Below are positions 1-9,159 of a DNA stretch of 64,000 nucleotides, one piece after another (the first letter of the stretch is position 1; each line of letters opens with the position of its first letter). A model generated the notes under the pieces. It had not been told where the DNA came from. It worked only from the letters and a program-made list of their open reading frames with translations, and did no database searches. Source of the stretch: Marinifilaceae bacterium (GTDB lineage Bacteria; Bacteroidota; Bacteroidia; Bacteroidales; Marinifilaceae). A program made the translations under genes and the position numbers. The stretch covers positions 55,673-119,672 of the forward strand of contig JAFGYE010000114.1 in NCBI GenBank assembly GCA_016936255.1. Direction: 5' to 3'.

Positions 1-466
1 GAACATTTATACTCTTGCGATTTTTAACGGGTCCTGCATTTTGTGCTTCCACGGTCAAAAATTGCTCATCCTTATCAACTACTAACAATTCTAATTCACC
101 ATCATCAATTAATATTTTCTTTCCAATTTCAAGATCTTTTACAAAATCCTCATAACTAACCTTTATGCACAACTCTGTGCAAGGAAGGTTGTCGTTCCCT
201 TTCATCTTAATTAAATCGCCCTTTTTAAGGTGAATTTCATCATTAACATCAACAGTTCTAATCTCAGGTCCTTTAGTGTCTACGAGCAAAGCAATCCTAT
301 CAGATACTTTTCGTACATTCTCAATAACCTTCATAGCATCATCATGAGTCTGATGAGCCGTGTTTAGTCGAACTACGTTCATTCCTTCTTCAAACAACTC
401 TGTCAAAAATTCGACATCACATTTTTTGTCGGAAATAGTAGCAATAATTTTCGTGTGCTTCTTCAT
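1..466 (-). CDS. pyk: pyruvate kinase, N-terminal part (runs off the window)
   Basis: Pyruvate kinase transfers phosphate from PEP to ADP to give pyruvate and ATP, the last step of glycolysis. Only the first 155 codons are inside the window; the gene continues beyond base 1. The ATG at 466 begins MKKHTKIIATISDK, a standard start of the A domain. The segment NVVRLNTAH occupies the place of the usual RxNFSH loop; the NTAH form is, from memory, normal in Bacteroidota. DTKGPEIRT closes the first A-domain part and the B-domain lid follows. Family identity is clear. Together with the two PEP carboxykinases in this window it sits at the PEP-pyruvate node. Confidence 0.95.
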   Translation of the reverse strand, partial: MKKHTKIIATISDKKCDVEFLTELFEEGMNVVRLNTAHQTHDDAMKVIENVRKVSDRIALLVDTKGPEIRTVDVNDEIHLKKGDLIKMKGNDNLPCTELCIKVSYEDFVKDLEIGKKILIDDGELELLVVDKDEQFLTVEAQNAGPVKNRKSINV

Positions 467-594
467 CGAGTAACTCTTTCAATTTTAGTTTTGGCATGGC
501 AAAGATACTCAATTTCTCAAAACCAATTTAATAAGCCATCAACTACTTACCCATAATATAAAACATACAAAAAAAATCATTTATCAAAAAAATA

Positions 595-1026
595 TTACCT
601 TTTGTCACAATAATTTAATAACCCCTCGATTCCTAATCGATATGAATCCATTCCGAAACCTGAAATAGTACCTAAGCAAGCCTTCCCGATCATGGTAGAA
701 TGCCTTACACACTCTCTTTTATGTACATTAGAAATATGAACTTCCACAACCGGCGTATTTACAGCAGATATAGCATCAGCAAGGGCAAGAGAGGTATGAG
801 TGTATGCTCCTGCATTGAGAACAATTCCATCATAACTAAAACCTACACGATGTATCTCATTTATCAATTCCCCCTCGATGTTAGACTGGTAATATTCGAG
901 TTTAATTTTACTATATAACACCTGTAGCTGTTCAAAATAAGTTTCGAAGGAAACCTCTCCATATATAGATTTTTCACGGGTTCCGAGCAAATTTAAGTTG
1001 GGACCATTAATGATTAAAAAATTCAT
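595..1026 (-). CDS. aroQ: 3-dehydroquinate dehydratase, type II
   Basis: Third step of the shikimate pathway: dehydration of 3-dehydroquinate to 3-dehydroshikimate by the class II enolate mechanism. The 143-residue length is typical. Visible motifs are NGPNLNLLG at residues 7-15 with R17 and Y22 as the mobile-lid catalytic pair, NAGAYTHTS from N71, and VEVHISN at 94-100 with catalytic H97, then R108. The gene is divergent from xerD, sharing the 183-base gap 1027-1209. Confidence 0.96.
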   Translation of the reverse strand: MNFLIINGPNLNLLGTREKSIYGEVSFETYFEQLQVLYSKIKLEYYQSNIEGELINEIHRVGFSYDGIVLNAGAYTHTSLALADAISAVNTPVVEVHISNVHKRECVRHSTMIGKACLGTISGFGMDSYRLGIEGLLNYCDKR

Positions 1027-1209
1027 CTTGTCAAAGTATTTTAAGGTTAAACATAAAGAAGTGTAAAAAAAATTGTCAGCTTACGTAATATTTTTTTAAA
1101 TTGCAGACAAGTTTTATCATAAAGAATTCGTATATTATTAGTACTTGAGTAAAACTAATAATAAAATGGTATTACTTACAACTAAACTACATACTAAAAA
1201 CTGAATAAA

Positions 1210-2115
1210 ATGAAATGGACAACAACAATTGAAAATTTTAAGACCTACCTAACTTTGGAGAAGAATCTTTCCAAGAACTCAGTAGATGCTTATATTAATG
1301 ACATTACAAAACTGACAACCTTCTTTAGAGAAAAGAACATGGAGGTTGCTCCGGAAGAAGTTATTCTTCAACACTTGAAAGATTTTGTTGCCTGGATTAA
1401 TGATGCAGGTACAAGTCCTAGAACTCAAGCTCGTGTTATTTCTGGTATTAAAGCATTTTTTAAATACTTATTACTGGAAGAAATTATTGAAAAGAATCCT
1501 ACTGCATTGTTAGAGGCTCCAAAAATTGGCCGCAAACTACCTGACACCTTAACAACGGAAGAAATTGATGTTTTGGTTAAGGCTGTTGACATGAATAAAG
1601 CTGAAGGTCAAAGAAACAGAGCAATTCTTGAAACACTATATTCTTGTGGATTACGTGTATCAGAATTAATTGACTTGCGTGTATCTAACCTGCATTTTAG
1701 AATGGGTTTTATTAAAATTCATGGAAAAGGTAACAAAGAGCGTTTAATTCCAATCGGAAAAAAAGCGAAAAAAGAGATCAAAATCTATCTTAAGAGCTAC
1801 CGTGGAAAATTAAATATCGATAAGGACAGTGAAGACATTCTTTTCTTGAACAGAAGAGGTCGTAAACTTTCTCGTGTTATGATTTTTACTATTATTAAAA
1901 ATCTATCTAAAAAAGTTGGATTGAAGAAAAATGTTTCTCCTCACACATTCCGTCACTCTTTCGCTTCTCATTTAGTTGAAGGTGGAGCTGACTTAAGAGC
2001 TGTGCAAGAAATGTTAGGACACGAATCTATTCTTACTACAGAAATCTATACTCATTTGGATAGAGAATACTTAAAGGAAACTATTAAAAATTTCCATCCT
2101 CGTTCAAAAGATTAA
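1210..2115 (+). CDS. xerD: tyrosine recombinase XerD (chromosome dimer resolution)
   Basis: Site-specific tyrosine recombinase of 301 residues, the usual XerC/D size, expected to act with XerC at dif to resolve chromosome dimers. It has an N-terminal SAM-like core-binding domain (about 1-100) and a C-terminal catalytic domain. The full catalytic set is present: R149 in GLRVSEL, K173 in GKGNKER, H245 and R248 in SPHTFRHSF, H271 in MLGHES and nucleophile Y280 in TEIYTH. Housekeeping position and length favour XerD over a mobile-element integrase. A second, longer recombinase of a different type lies at 62.7-63.8 kb. Confidence 0.9.
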   Translation: MKWTTTIENFKTYLTLEKNLSKNSVDAYINDITKLTTFFREKNMEVAPEEVILQHLKDFVAWINDAGTSPRTQARVISGIKAFFKYLLLEEIIEKNPTALLEAPKIGRKLPDTLTTEEIDVLVKAVDMNKAEGQRNRAILETLYSCGLRVSELIDLRVSNLHFRMGFIKIHGKGNKERLIPIGKKAKKEIKIYLKSYRGKLNIDKDSEDILFLNRRGRKLSRVMIFTIIKNLSKKVGLKKNVSPHTFRHSFASHLVEGGADLRAVQEMLGHESILTTEIYTHLDREYLKETIKNFHPRSKD

Positions 2116-2177
2116 TTTGTATTAAAAATGACCATTATTGAAAATAATAACGGTTAAAATACAGTACGCATATTTTT

Positions 2178-2214
2178 AAAACCTTCAAAAGATTACTTTT
2201 GGAGGTTTTTTTTT
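2178..2214 (+). terminator. intrinsic terminator after xerD
   Basis: Inverted repeat with arms AAAACCTTCAAAAG and CTTTTGGAGGTTTT (one G-U pair), a four-base ATTA loop and a run of nine T. It ends xerD transcription. Confidence 0.85.
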
Positions 2215-2503
2215 CAAAAAAAAAATCAGTTCTGTAATAATTTAATGAAAGGTTTGTCTGCATTATTCTAAAGATAAAAAAGAGTCTTGCTTATAATAAT
2301 ATTATCAATGCAAACGATTGTAATTCAGGCAGTGAAGATTTTCTTAATCAACAATATAAAGTAATAACCCTACTAAACCTACTGTTAATGAACATGTTCG
2401 AACCAATCTTCGCCACGGTAAAACTACAAAATCTTATTGAAAAATAATACAACAAAAATGCAAAAATAATATCTACATAGTAGGATTAATCTATATATAG
2501 TCA

Positions 2504-2511
2504 TACTTTTG
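2504..2511 (+). promoter_or_regulatory. candidate -7 box of the pckA promoter
   Basis: TACTTTTG matches the Bacteroidota -7 consensus TAnnTTTG exactly and lies 25 bases before the pckA ATG. I do not see a clear TTTG at the expected -33 position, so this is a moderate call. Confidence 0.5.
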
Positions 2512-2536
2512 AATACCAAACCTAAAAAAATGTTAC

Positions 2537-4195
2537 ATGAACACCATTGAAATTAGCATGATTGAAGATTTAAAAAAATCGTTAAAACTGCATTCCAACA
2601 TTCAGGAAAATCTACCAAGAGAAGTTCTTATATCTTTAGCAGTAGATAACAAAGAGGCCGTTTTAACCAGAAATGGTGCATTGGCCACTTGGACTCCTTC
2701 GAATTCGACCGGAAGAAGTCCTAAGGATACTTACATTGTAAGAAATCCGGAAAGTGAGTTAAATATAGACTGGTCTTCGCCTAATAATATCGGCATGAAT
2801 CCGCAAACGTTTGCGTTGATTTTTGAAGATGCCTTAAAAGTAATAGGTAAGAAGAAAACTATATTTACAACAGACAGAATAATTGGTGCAGATTCTAAAT
2901 ATGCACTGCGTGTAAAAACAATTTGCGATAAAGCACTAAGTCAGGTTTTTATTGACAATATGTTTAGACCAACTCCTGATGACATCAACCAATCAATTTT
3001 TGCTGATGAGCAATTCTTTTTGATTGCTCTGCCAAAAGACAAATTGGATAAAGATCGCTACAAAGGTTTGGTTCGTAACCAACCAAATGGAGAAACTTCC
3101 GACATCTGTGTAGTAGTGGACTTTGATAAGAAGATTGGCATTGTTTATGGTTCCTCTTATATGGGAAGTATGAAAAAGTTAATGTTTACAGTAATGAATT
3201 ACTATCTTCCTTTTAAAGGAGTATTGCCTCTACATTGTTCAGCTAACGAAGGGGTAAATGGTGATTCAGCCCTATTATTAGGACTTTCAGGAACAGGAAA
3301 AACAACCTTATCTGCCGATCCGGAAAGAGCCTTACTAGGAGATGATGAGCATGGCTGGAGTGATGAAGGTATTTTCAATTTTGAAAATGGCTGTTATGCA
3401 AAAATGATCGATATCAAACCAGAAAATGAGCCTGAAATTTATGAAGCTGTAATGCATGAGGCTGATTACACTAAACATGGTGCAATCATTGAGAATGCAA
3501 TGATTTACCCTGATGGAGAGATCGATTTTTTCGATGATAGATTCACTCCTAATTCAAGAGCAAGTTATCCTCTTTCATTCCTTAATAATATAAAGGAAAG
3601 CTCGAAAGCCGGCCATCCCAATACAATCTTGTTTTTAACTGCAGATGCGTATGGAGTAATTCCACCAATATCAAAACTAAGCAAGGAACAGGCAATGTTA
3701 TGGTTCTTAATGGGATACACTTCAAAACTAGCAGGTACTGAAACGGGAGTTACAGAACCTCAGGCAACCTTCTCGAGATTTTTTGGTCAGCCATTCATGC
3801 CGTGTAATCCTAACATTTATGCCGAAATGCTTGGCGACAAGATGGATAAACACAATACCAACGTATTCCTGATTAATACAGGTTGGAGCGGAGGTTCATA
3901 CGGCACCGGATCGAGGATAAAGCTAAAGTACACCAGAGCAATGGTTGATGCGGCTTTAAAAGGCAAATTAGATAAAGTAGACTTTATTGAGAATAAATTA
4001 TTTCACTTAAACATTCCAACGGCTTGTGAAAATGTACCAAGCGAAATTCTTAACCCAATTAACACTTGGGAAAACAAAGACGAATATCAAAAAACAGCCG
4101 AAAATTTAGCAAATAAATTTTCTGCCAGTTTCGATAAATCATATGGTAACCAAGATCTGGATCCAGGAATTATTTCTCAATGTCCGGGAAAATAA
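2537..4195 (+). CDS. pckA: phosphoenolpyruvate carboxykinase (ATP)
   Basis: Interconverts oxaloacetate + ATP with PEP + CO2 + ADP; in many anaerobic Bacteroidota it works in the CO2-fixing direction towards succinate, otherwise in gluconeogenesis. The 552 residues contain the substrate loop RSPKDTY near residue 60, the P-loop GLSGTGKTTLS from about residue 249, the metal-binding GDDEHGW from about 268, and the C-terminal NTGWSGGSYGTGSR block. It is monocistronic, with its own promoter box and a bidirectional terminator behind it. A second, unrelated-size PEPCK candidate of the pyrophosphate type lies at 45.0-48.5 kb. Confidence 0.97.
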   Translation: MNTIEISMIEDLKKSLKLHSNIQENLPREVLISLAVDNKEAVLTRNGALATWTPSNSTGRSPKDTYIVRNPESELNIDWSSPNNIGMNPQTFALIFEDALKVIGKKKTIFTTDRIIGADSKYALRVKTICDKALSQVFIDNMFRPTPDDINQSIFADEQFFLIALPKDKLDKDRYKGLVRNQPNGETSDICVVVDFDKKIGIVYGSSYMGSMKKLMFTVMNYYLPFKGVLPLHCSANEGVNGDSALLLGLSGTGKTTLSADPERALLGDDEHGWSDEGIFNFENGCYAKMIDIKPENEPEIYEAVMHEADYTKHGAIIENAMIYPDGEIDFFDDRFTPNSRASYPLSFLNNIKESSKAGHPNTILFLTADAYGVIPPISKLSKEQAMLWFLMGYTSKLAGTETGVTEPQATFSRFFGQPFMPCNPNIYAEMLGDKMDKHNTNVFLINTGWSGGSYGTGSRIKLKYTRAMVDAALKGKLDKVDFIENKLFHLNIPTACENVPSEILNPINTWENKDEYQKTAENLANKFSASFDKSYGNQDLDPGIISQCPGK

Positions 4196-4203
4196 CTAAA
4201 CTT

Positions 4204-4231
4204 AAAAAGAGCCTCAAATGAGGCTCTTTTT
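4204..4231. terminator. bidirectional terminator between pckA and the TANGO2-like gene
   Basis: Perfect 12-bp stem AAAAAGAGCCTC / GAGGCTCTTTTT with an AAAT loop. A-run and T-run flank both sides, so it can serve pckA on the plus strand and the convergent gene on the minus strand, whose stop codon lies inside the hairpin. Confidence 0.85.
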
Positions 4232-4942
4232 GCTAAAACAAACATATCGGGATTTATTCTTTTTTAAGTCATGGTGATGCATCGAAACAATCTTGTTCTC
4301 TCGCCGGATTTGTGTTATGCTAAGAGTTTTCACTTTCTCATTCCGATTCATCACTAATCCGTTAAAAGTATCATCTTTACCTGTTGTTTTATGAAAACTG
4401 AGTATTTCTTCACTTGAAAAATTATTACACTTGCCAAGCCAATTATCAAACCAGTGTTGACGCATTTCCCGAGCTTCTTTATTATACAAAGTAGAGGATG
4501 ACCAAATGTTAGGCTTTGAGGAATTCAGCCTCCGATAGTGAAATGTTTCTCCATCCCAACGTATCTCTTCCAAACTTCGTGAGTCTTTATATTTTAAAAC
4601 AAGTAAAGTGAATGGTTCCATCCCACTAAAATCGTAATATTTAAGAAAATCAATGGTTGATGCAAATTCTAAAAATTCGAGAACCATAACACCCCTACTC
4701 TTTTTATAAGGAGGTTTATATATGTGTTTTTCAAAGGCTCCATTCAACAAACAAAGCGCGAAATCATTTTCATGACACATCATCCAAGTTCCTTTAGCAG
4801 TTTTTTCTTTTGGATAAAGTACAAATGACTCTCCAATAAGATATTCTTTAGGAAATTCGGCTTCTCTTTTTGGATTTTCATCTCTATTTGTAGTGAAGAA
4901 AAAATCATCCGGGCCAATAGGTATGTAGGTTAATGTGCACAT
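4214..4942 (-). CDS. TANGO2/NRDE family protein
   Basis: 242-residue protein of the NRDE (TANGO2-like) family. The family signature NRDE is at residues 19-22, preceded by the typical MCTL start in which Cys2 would become N-terminal after Met removal. The family has been linked to haem handling and Golgi organisation in eukaryotes; the bacterial role is not settled, so none is assigned. Its start overlaps the stop of the upstream DinB-like gene by 13 bases, implying translational coupling in a two-gene operon. Confidence 0.75.
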   Translation of the reverse strand: MCTLTYIPIGPDDFFFTTNRDENPKREAEFPKEYLIGESFVLYPKEKTAKGTWMMCHENDFALCLLNGAFEKHIYKPPYKKSRGVMVLEFLEFASTIDFLKYYDFSGMEPFTLLVLKYKDSRSLEEIRWDGETFHYRRLNSSKPNIWSSSTLYNKEAREMRQHWFDNWLGKCNNFSSEEILSFHKTTGKDDTFNGLVMNRNEKVKTLSITQIRRENKIVSMHHHDLKKNKSRYVCFSKKSLI

Positions 4943-5445
4943 AGATCATCTCTAAATCTGATGGTAGAATAAGCTACTCCAAAGTGCTTGTCCAATTCAA
5001 TATCAGGAAATTCCTGTTTTATCGCAATTCGAATAATTGCCATGTGATGAATGGCATGTTCAATATTGTAGACCAATTCTCTTTGCAAACTGGTATCGAT
5101 ATCAAAACCTTCATTTGCAACCTTGTCGTAACTTACATTCAATTTAAGAATCAAATTTTCATCAATATCATTCAACCAATTCAGGACATCTTTAAATCTT
5201 TTTACAGCCACTTTTTTTTCTGTTTCAGTTCTACTGCAATGCTCTCTATTATCGTAACACAGAACAGAATCTGCGTTGCAACTATCCTTTAAAATATCGT
5301 AAAACTCTGCAATATGACGAATGTGTTTTCCTATCGAATTATTCATCAAAAGATGCAACGAAGCAGAATACTGTTTTGTAGAAAGTTTCTCACAAAGGTC
5401 AATTAGCTGATTGATTATGATTTTAGAGACAGAGACTGTTTGCAT
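4930..5445 (-). CDS. DinB-like four-helix-bundle protein
   Basis: 171 residues with the hallmarks of the DinB/YfiT-like metal-binding superfamily: His in SIGKHIRHIAEF near residue 37 and HAIHHMAIIR near residue 135 could form a three-His metal site. Family members include thiol-dependent transferases and stress-induced proteins; substrate is unknown here. It is the first gene of an operon with the overlapping TANGO2-like gene. Confidence 0.65.
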   Translation of the reverse strand: MQTVSVSKIIINQLIDLCEKLSTKQYSASLHLLMNNSIGKHIRHIAEFYDILKDSCNADSVLCYDNREHCSRTETEKKVAVKRFKDVLNWLNDIDENLILKLNVSYDKVANEGFDIDTSLQRELVYNIEHAIHHMAIIRIAIKQEFPDIELDKHFGVAYSTIRFRDDLCAH

Positions 5446-5661
5446 AAAAATGAATTTCTGTAAATTATTGGATACTATGGAAAGATATCAAAATATGAAA
5501 ATAATTCATAGAAAACAGTTTTATAAATGAATCGATGTCGGATGAATTGCATAAATCTGTATTTTCAGTCTTAAATAAATGCTTTATCTACCCAATTAAT
5601 TATCAATATTCTTAAGAGCATTAATTAGAACAAACTCTCACAAAAAAAAGATTTGCTGCGG

Positions 5662-6702
5662 ATGAAAATAAAACTACCCTTTTTCCTGTCAAAATGGTTT
5701 CATTTTGAATTCTGGCCTTTCTGGATGTTTTACTTTCCAGTATACGGATATGGAATTTATTTAGCAATAAAAGCTCATTCGTTTTCCTACTTCACAGCCG
5801 CCAACCCAAGCATGAAATTCGGGGGTGCTTTCGGAATGGATAAAATAAAAATGCTCAATTTTATTGACCCTAAATACATCCCCAAAGGGTTTCTTTCGAT
5901 AAAGGGTGAAATTACAGAGACTGTTTATGCGAGAATGATTGAACATGAATTTGATTTCCCAGTTGTTTGCAAACCTAATGTTGGAGAAAGAGGTATTGGT
6001 GTTGAAAAGATTGATAACAAACAAGATTTAAACCTGTTTTTACAAACTCAAAATGAGGATATTCTTGTTCAGGAATTTATTGACTTTCCGATTGAATTGG
6101 GTGTTTTTTATCATCGGTTCCCGATCTCTTCAAAAGATGGAATCACTTCAATAGTAAGAAAAGAATTCTTAAAAATCACAGGAAATGGAAAATCCAGATT
6201 TAGTGAATTACTAACTGAAAACGTTCGGGCTAAAAGCAGAATTTCCTATTTAAAAAAGAAATATCATTCGAAATGGAATCAAATTATTCCATCGGGTATT
6301 ACCTACAAACTGGAGCCTATTGGAAATCATAACCGAGGCACAAAATTTCTGGATGGAAATCATTTAGTTAATGACCGGCTGATTAACGTTTTTCGTGAAA
6401 TTGCTCAGCCTCTTGATGGTTATTACTATGGTCGGTTTGATTTGAAAGTAAACAGCCTGGAAGATCTTTACAATGGTAATAATATCAAGATAATTGAATT
6501 AAATGGGACAAACTCGGAACCTGCTCATATTTATGATCCTGATTATTCTCTTTTTAAGGCCTATCAGGAAATTATTAAACACATGAAATTGGTATTTGAG
6601 ATTAGTCAGGAAAACAGAAAGCTTGGAGTGCAACCCGAACCATTTAAAGATGTATTGAAAGGATTATATAATCATTTATTTCCAAGTAAAACAAAAAAAT
6701 AA
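5662..6702 (+). CDS. ATP-grasp domain protein (D-Ala-D-Ala ligase-like fold)
   Basis: About 346 residues. The middle and C-terminal parts look like an ATP-grasp ligase: FPVVCKPNVGERGIGV is the nucleotide-binding strand-loop, ILVQEFIDFPIELGVFY follows, and YYYGRFDLKV with IIELNGTNSEP supplies the Mg-binding Asp/Glu/Asn. The N-terminal stretch (FWPFWMFYFPVYGYGIY) is very aromatic and hydrophobic, suggesting membrane association. I start at the ATG at 5662; an in-frame TTG nine bases earlier is also possible. Substrate unknown. Confidence 0.7.
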   Translation: MKIKLPFFLSKWFHFEFWPFWMFYFPVYGYGIYLAIKAHSFSYFTAANPSMKFGGAFGMDKIKMLNFIDPKYIPKGFLSIKGEITETVYARMIEHEFDFPVVCKPNVGERGIGVEKIDNKQDLNLFLQTQNEDILVQEFIDFPIELGVFYHRFPISSKDGITSIVRKEFLKITGNGKSRFSELLTENVRAKSRISYLKKKYHSKWNQIIPSGITYKLEPIGNHNRGTKFLDGNHLVNDRLINVFREIAQPLDGYYYGRFDLKVNSLEDLYNGNNIKIIELNGTNSEPAHIYDPDYSLFKAYQEIIKHMKLVFEISQENRKLGVQPEPFKDVLKGLYNHLFPSKTKK

Positions 6703-6733
6703 ATTCTCTTTTTGAACCCATATTAGAACATTA

Positions 6734-6770
6734 AAAAAAAGAGGTTTCCGTGAAAGAAAACCTCTTTTTA
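6734..6770. terminator. bidirectional terminator
   Basis: Stem AAAAAGAGGTTT / AAACCTCTTTTT around a ten-base loop, with A-run and T-run on the two sides. It lies between the convergent ATP-grasp and FadL-like genes and can serve both. Confidence 0.8.
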
Positions 6771-6785
6771 CTTCAGTATGTAGTA

Positions 6786-8111
6786 TTAAAAAGTAAATGC
6801 AATCTCTACTTCGAATTGGTTCATTTCCAATTCAATTGTTTGATTAGGAATCATATTCCCTTGCATCGCTTGAGCAGCATCAAAATCCATAGGATTGAAT
6901 CCTTTTACACTTGCAGGCAATGCATAAACCAATGCCAAGTGAAGTGCTTTTCCTGAATCACCCAGAGTCTTTGAACAACCCAAAGTAATATGATCTTCGA
7001 TAATTCCCGGAGCTAAAATATTGAACATTACTTCCGTTTCAGGAACTGGTTGATCACAATGAGAATAACCTCCTCTTAAAGTCCATCCTTCAATGCCAGC
7101 ATATTCTACACCAAATTTCCAAACATTTATGTCTTGCCAACCAAAACCTGAACCTTTATCTGTTCCTAAAGGAGAGAATGCAGGATCCATTGGAGTGCGC
7201 ATTTTATTTGAAACAGAAGCTACATCTGTATAATTGATCGCTTTATAGTCAATCATTACAGCCCAATCTTCGTTGATTTCATAAGCCAAACCAACAGTCC
7301 ATGTAGATGGAATGTTAAAATCCCCCTGCTCTGCAAAAAGACCGGCATAATCATCAAATTCGCTCATGTACAACATGGTTTGGTAACTAGCTCCAAGGTG
7401 TAATCCTTTAGCCAACTCCCCAAGATATCCGAACTTCACACCGTAACCAAATGCATTGTCATGCCCATTATCAGACAATTTTGTAGGATTGCTTGACATT
7501 TGTCCAAAAGCAGCAATACCTTTTGCTTCAAAATATTGGTAAGCCAATAAAGCGGTAATACCAAAACTATGCTTTTCTGCTATTTTTCTAGAGTACGTTA
7601 AACCTAAAAACATTTGCCCCAAATCTACTCCTGTTTTACCATTACTACCAAAAGTTCCCATTTTACTACCATCAGGCATGGTTGTTGGTGCGTAGTTAGT
7701 GTTCATTCCACCATTTCCAAATAATGTAGCAGAGAAACTACTTTTCTCATTGATCATCCAATTGGCTCCCATACTGGGCATCAAAAATAATTTAGAATCA
7801 CTTTCAACATTTCCTGGCAGTAAACCAAAAGTATTATCCATTCCAGAAGGATTTCCTGTAACTGTGTATTCACGATTTGGATTAAAAAAACCAACACCAA
7901 CCTGATATTGTGTTCCCAAGAATACATGACCAGCAGGATTACCACTAATTAAAGAATTTTGATACCATGCAATACCTGCACCAGCTAAACCTTTATTTTG
8001 AGCGCCGTAGCCAACGCCAAAATAACCATCTGTTGCTTTAACAGGTTGAGTCGAAAAGATTCCAGCCATCACAATTAAAGCCGAAAAAATAATCTTAATA
8101 CTATTTTTCAT
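6786..8111 (-). CDS. OmpP1/FadL-type outer-membrane beta-barrel
   Basis: 441 residues from the ATG at 8111, which opens a clear signal peptide (MKNSIKIIFSALIVMAGIFS, cleavage near residue 26). An upstream in-frame ATG at 8180 would put 23 unrelated residues before the signal and is rejected. The mature start has the hatch-like GLAGAGIAWYQNS...NPAGH pattern of the OmpP1/FadL/TodX family, and the protein ends in an aromatic residue (FTF) as barrels do. Role by family: uptake of hydrophobic compounds across the outer membrane. Just upstream of it on the minus strand lie the sulfur-operon genes, but separate terminators suggest a separate transcript. Confidence 0.85.
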   Translation of the reverse strand: MKNSIKIIFSALIVMAGIFSTQPVKATDGYFGVGYGAQNKGLAGAGIAWYQNSLISGNPAGHVFLGTQYQVGVGFFNPNREYTVTGNPSGMDNTFGLLPGNVESDSKLFLMPSMGANWMINEKSSFSATLFGNGGMNTNYAPTTMPDGSKMGTFGSNGKTGVDLGQMFLGLTYSRKIAEKHSFGITALLAYQYFEAKGIAAFGQMSSNPTKLSDNGHDNAFGYGVKFGYLGELAKGLHLGASYQTMLYMSEFDDYAGLFAEQGDFNIPSTWTVGLAYEINEDWAVMIDYKAINYTDVASVSNKMRTPMDPAFSPLGTDKGSGFGWQDINVWKFGVEYAGIEGWTLRGGYSHCDQPVPETEVMFNILAPGIIEDHITLGCSKTLGDSGKALHLALVYALPASVKGFNPMDFDAAQAMQGNMIPNQTIELEMNQFEVEIAFTF

Positions 8112-8456
8112 TTTCTGTTTTTTATTTAGTTTGATATAATTAGGATTCCAGAACAAAATACAAACTCTATATTCATCCATATATGTTTTATATCATATAT
8201 CTATATATCGAGCCTGACACATCTTAAACTATCTAAATATTAGCAGTTTGCAAAGTTGTTTTTTTTTATCAACCTATTATTTTAACTGAATGTAAATAAG
8301 CAACATACAAACGTATTCACAAATCAAAATCTAAACAGATTTTAACCTGCAATCTCATCGACATATCTCTTCATTACAGCACGCATATGAAAATACAATT
8401 CAAAAAAAGCCTTTTCGAAATTAATCGAAAAGGCTTTTTAAATAAGAATGCAAAAA
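8112..8456. other. intergenic region upstream of the FadL-like gene
   Basis: 345 bases. The part near 8180-8210 is a run of TATAT-rich sequence; 8402-8440 is the terminator of the rhodanese gene. I see no other gene or clear promoter box. Confidence 0.6.
8402..8440 (-). terminator. terminator of the sulfur operon
   Basis: Perfect stem AAAAAGCCTTTTCGA / TCGAAAAGGCTTTTT with a six-base loop, followed on the minus strand by a T-run. It lies 17 bases beyond the stop of the rhodanese gene. Confidence 0.88.
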
Positions 8457-9077
8457 TTAGCATCCTCCAGCGACTTTTTTCTTCTTTTTCTTTTTCACGA
8501 TAGGTGGTTTTGCTGTGCTGCTTTCATTACTATTCGAAACAACAGCATTCCCTCCTCCAAGAGCCATGCTTGCCCCTTTACGGAAATCATATTTTGCAAT
8601 TTCATCATCAGCAAGAACAGATTTTGGAGCTTGTGGATTAAGAATCGTTTCAGCCCAATAATTTAAACCACCCTGAAGAACGTAATTATTCTTAAATCCC
8701 AACTGGCGAGTAATCATCCAGGCTTCATTTGCCTTCAAATTGCCATTGGAATAAAACACATTCATTTTTACGCCTTGATCCAAAAAATCATTCCATTCTT
8801 CCGATAAAAGATCAGAAAGCGGGATATTAACAGATCCCGGAAGATTATATTTTTCAAACTCTGCCTGAGCACGTACATCAATTAATTGAAGACTTGGATC
8901 TTTTTGCACCAACATATCAGCGATTTGATCGGTGCTTATAAATTGAGTTCCTTCATGTATCTCATTAAGCAATTCACCAGCAGTTAAACGAAACGGCTTG
9001 GTCGTATTTTCAGGCACTGCAGCAATAATAATTCCTAATGGAATAAGTACAGATGCCAATATCAATCTCATTTTCAT
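8457..9077 (-). CDS. exported rhodanese-like protein without catalytic Cys, polylysine-GGC tail
   Basis: 206 residues with an N-terminal signal/anchor segment (MKMRLILASVLIPLGIIIAA) and a rhodanese domain at about 45-145 (LQLIDVRAQAEFEKYNLPGSVNIP). The active-site loop reads FYSNGNLKANEAW: Ser110 stands where the persulfide-forming Cys is expected, so ordinary sulfurtransferase chemistry at that site is unlikely. The C-terminus is unusual: seven consecutive Lys (195-201), then VAGGC with a terminal Cys206, the only Cys in the protein. It is the last gene of the sulfur operon, behind two sulfur transporters and the Psr-like reductase, so a role in binding or handing over sulfur species is inferred. 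Confidence 0.8.
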   Translation of the reverse strand: MKMRLILASVLIPLGIIIAAVPENTTKPFRLTAGELLNEIHEGTQFISTDQIADMLVQKDPSLQLIDVRAQAEFEKYNLPGSVNIPLSDLLSEEWNDFLDQGVKMNVFYSNGNLKANEAWMITRQLGFKNNYVLQGGLNYWAETILNPQAPKSVLADDEIAKYDFRKGASMALGGGNAVVSNSNESSTAKPPIVKKKKKKKVAGGC

Positions 9078-9159
9078 ACGATTGTTTTTTATAAGGTTAA
9101 CTGACTGTATATCACAGTTAAATCATTTATTTACTTTAGTCAAAATATCCCAAAGAATA

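Larger units (their letters stand above)
2116..2536. other. intergenic region between xerD and pckA
   Basis: 421 bases without a gene. It holds the xerD terminator at 2178-2214 and the pckA promoter box at 2504-2511. The remaining sequence is AT-rich and I see no reading frame or repeat in it. Confidence 0.7.

Noticed and set aside
5653..5661. TTG start for the ATP-grasp gene
   Set aside because: Adds three residues only and an ATG follows; no ribosome-binding signal supports the TTG.
8112..8180. Longer start for the FadL-like protein
   Set aside because: The extra 23 residues would precede a clear signal peptide, which must be N-terminal.
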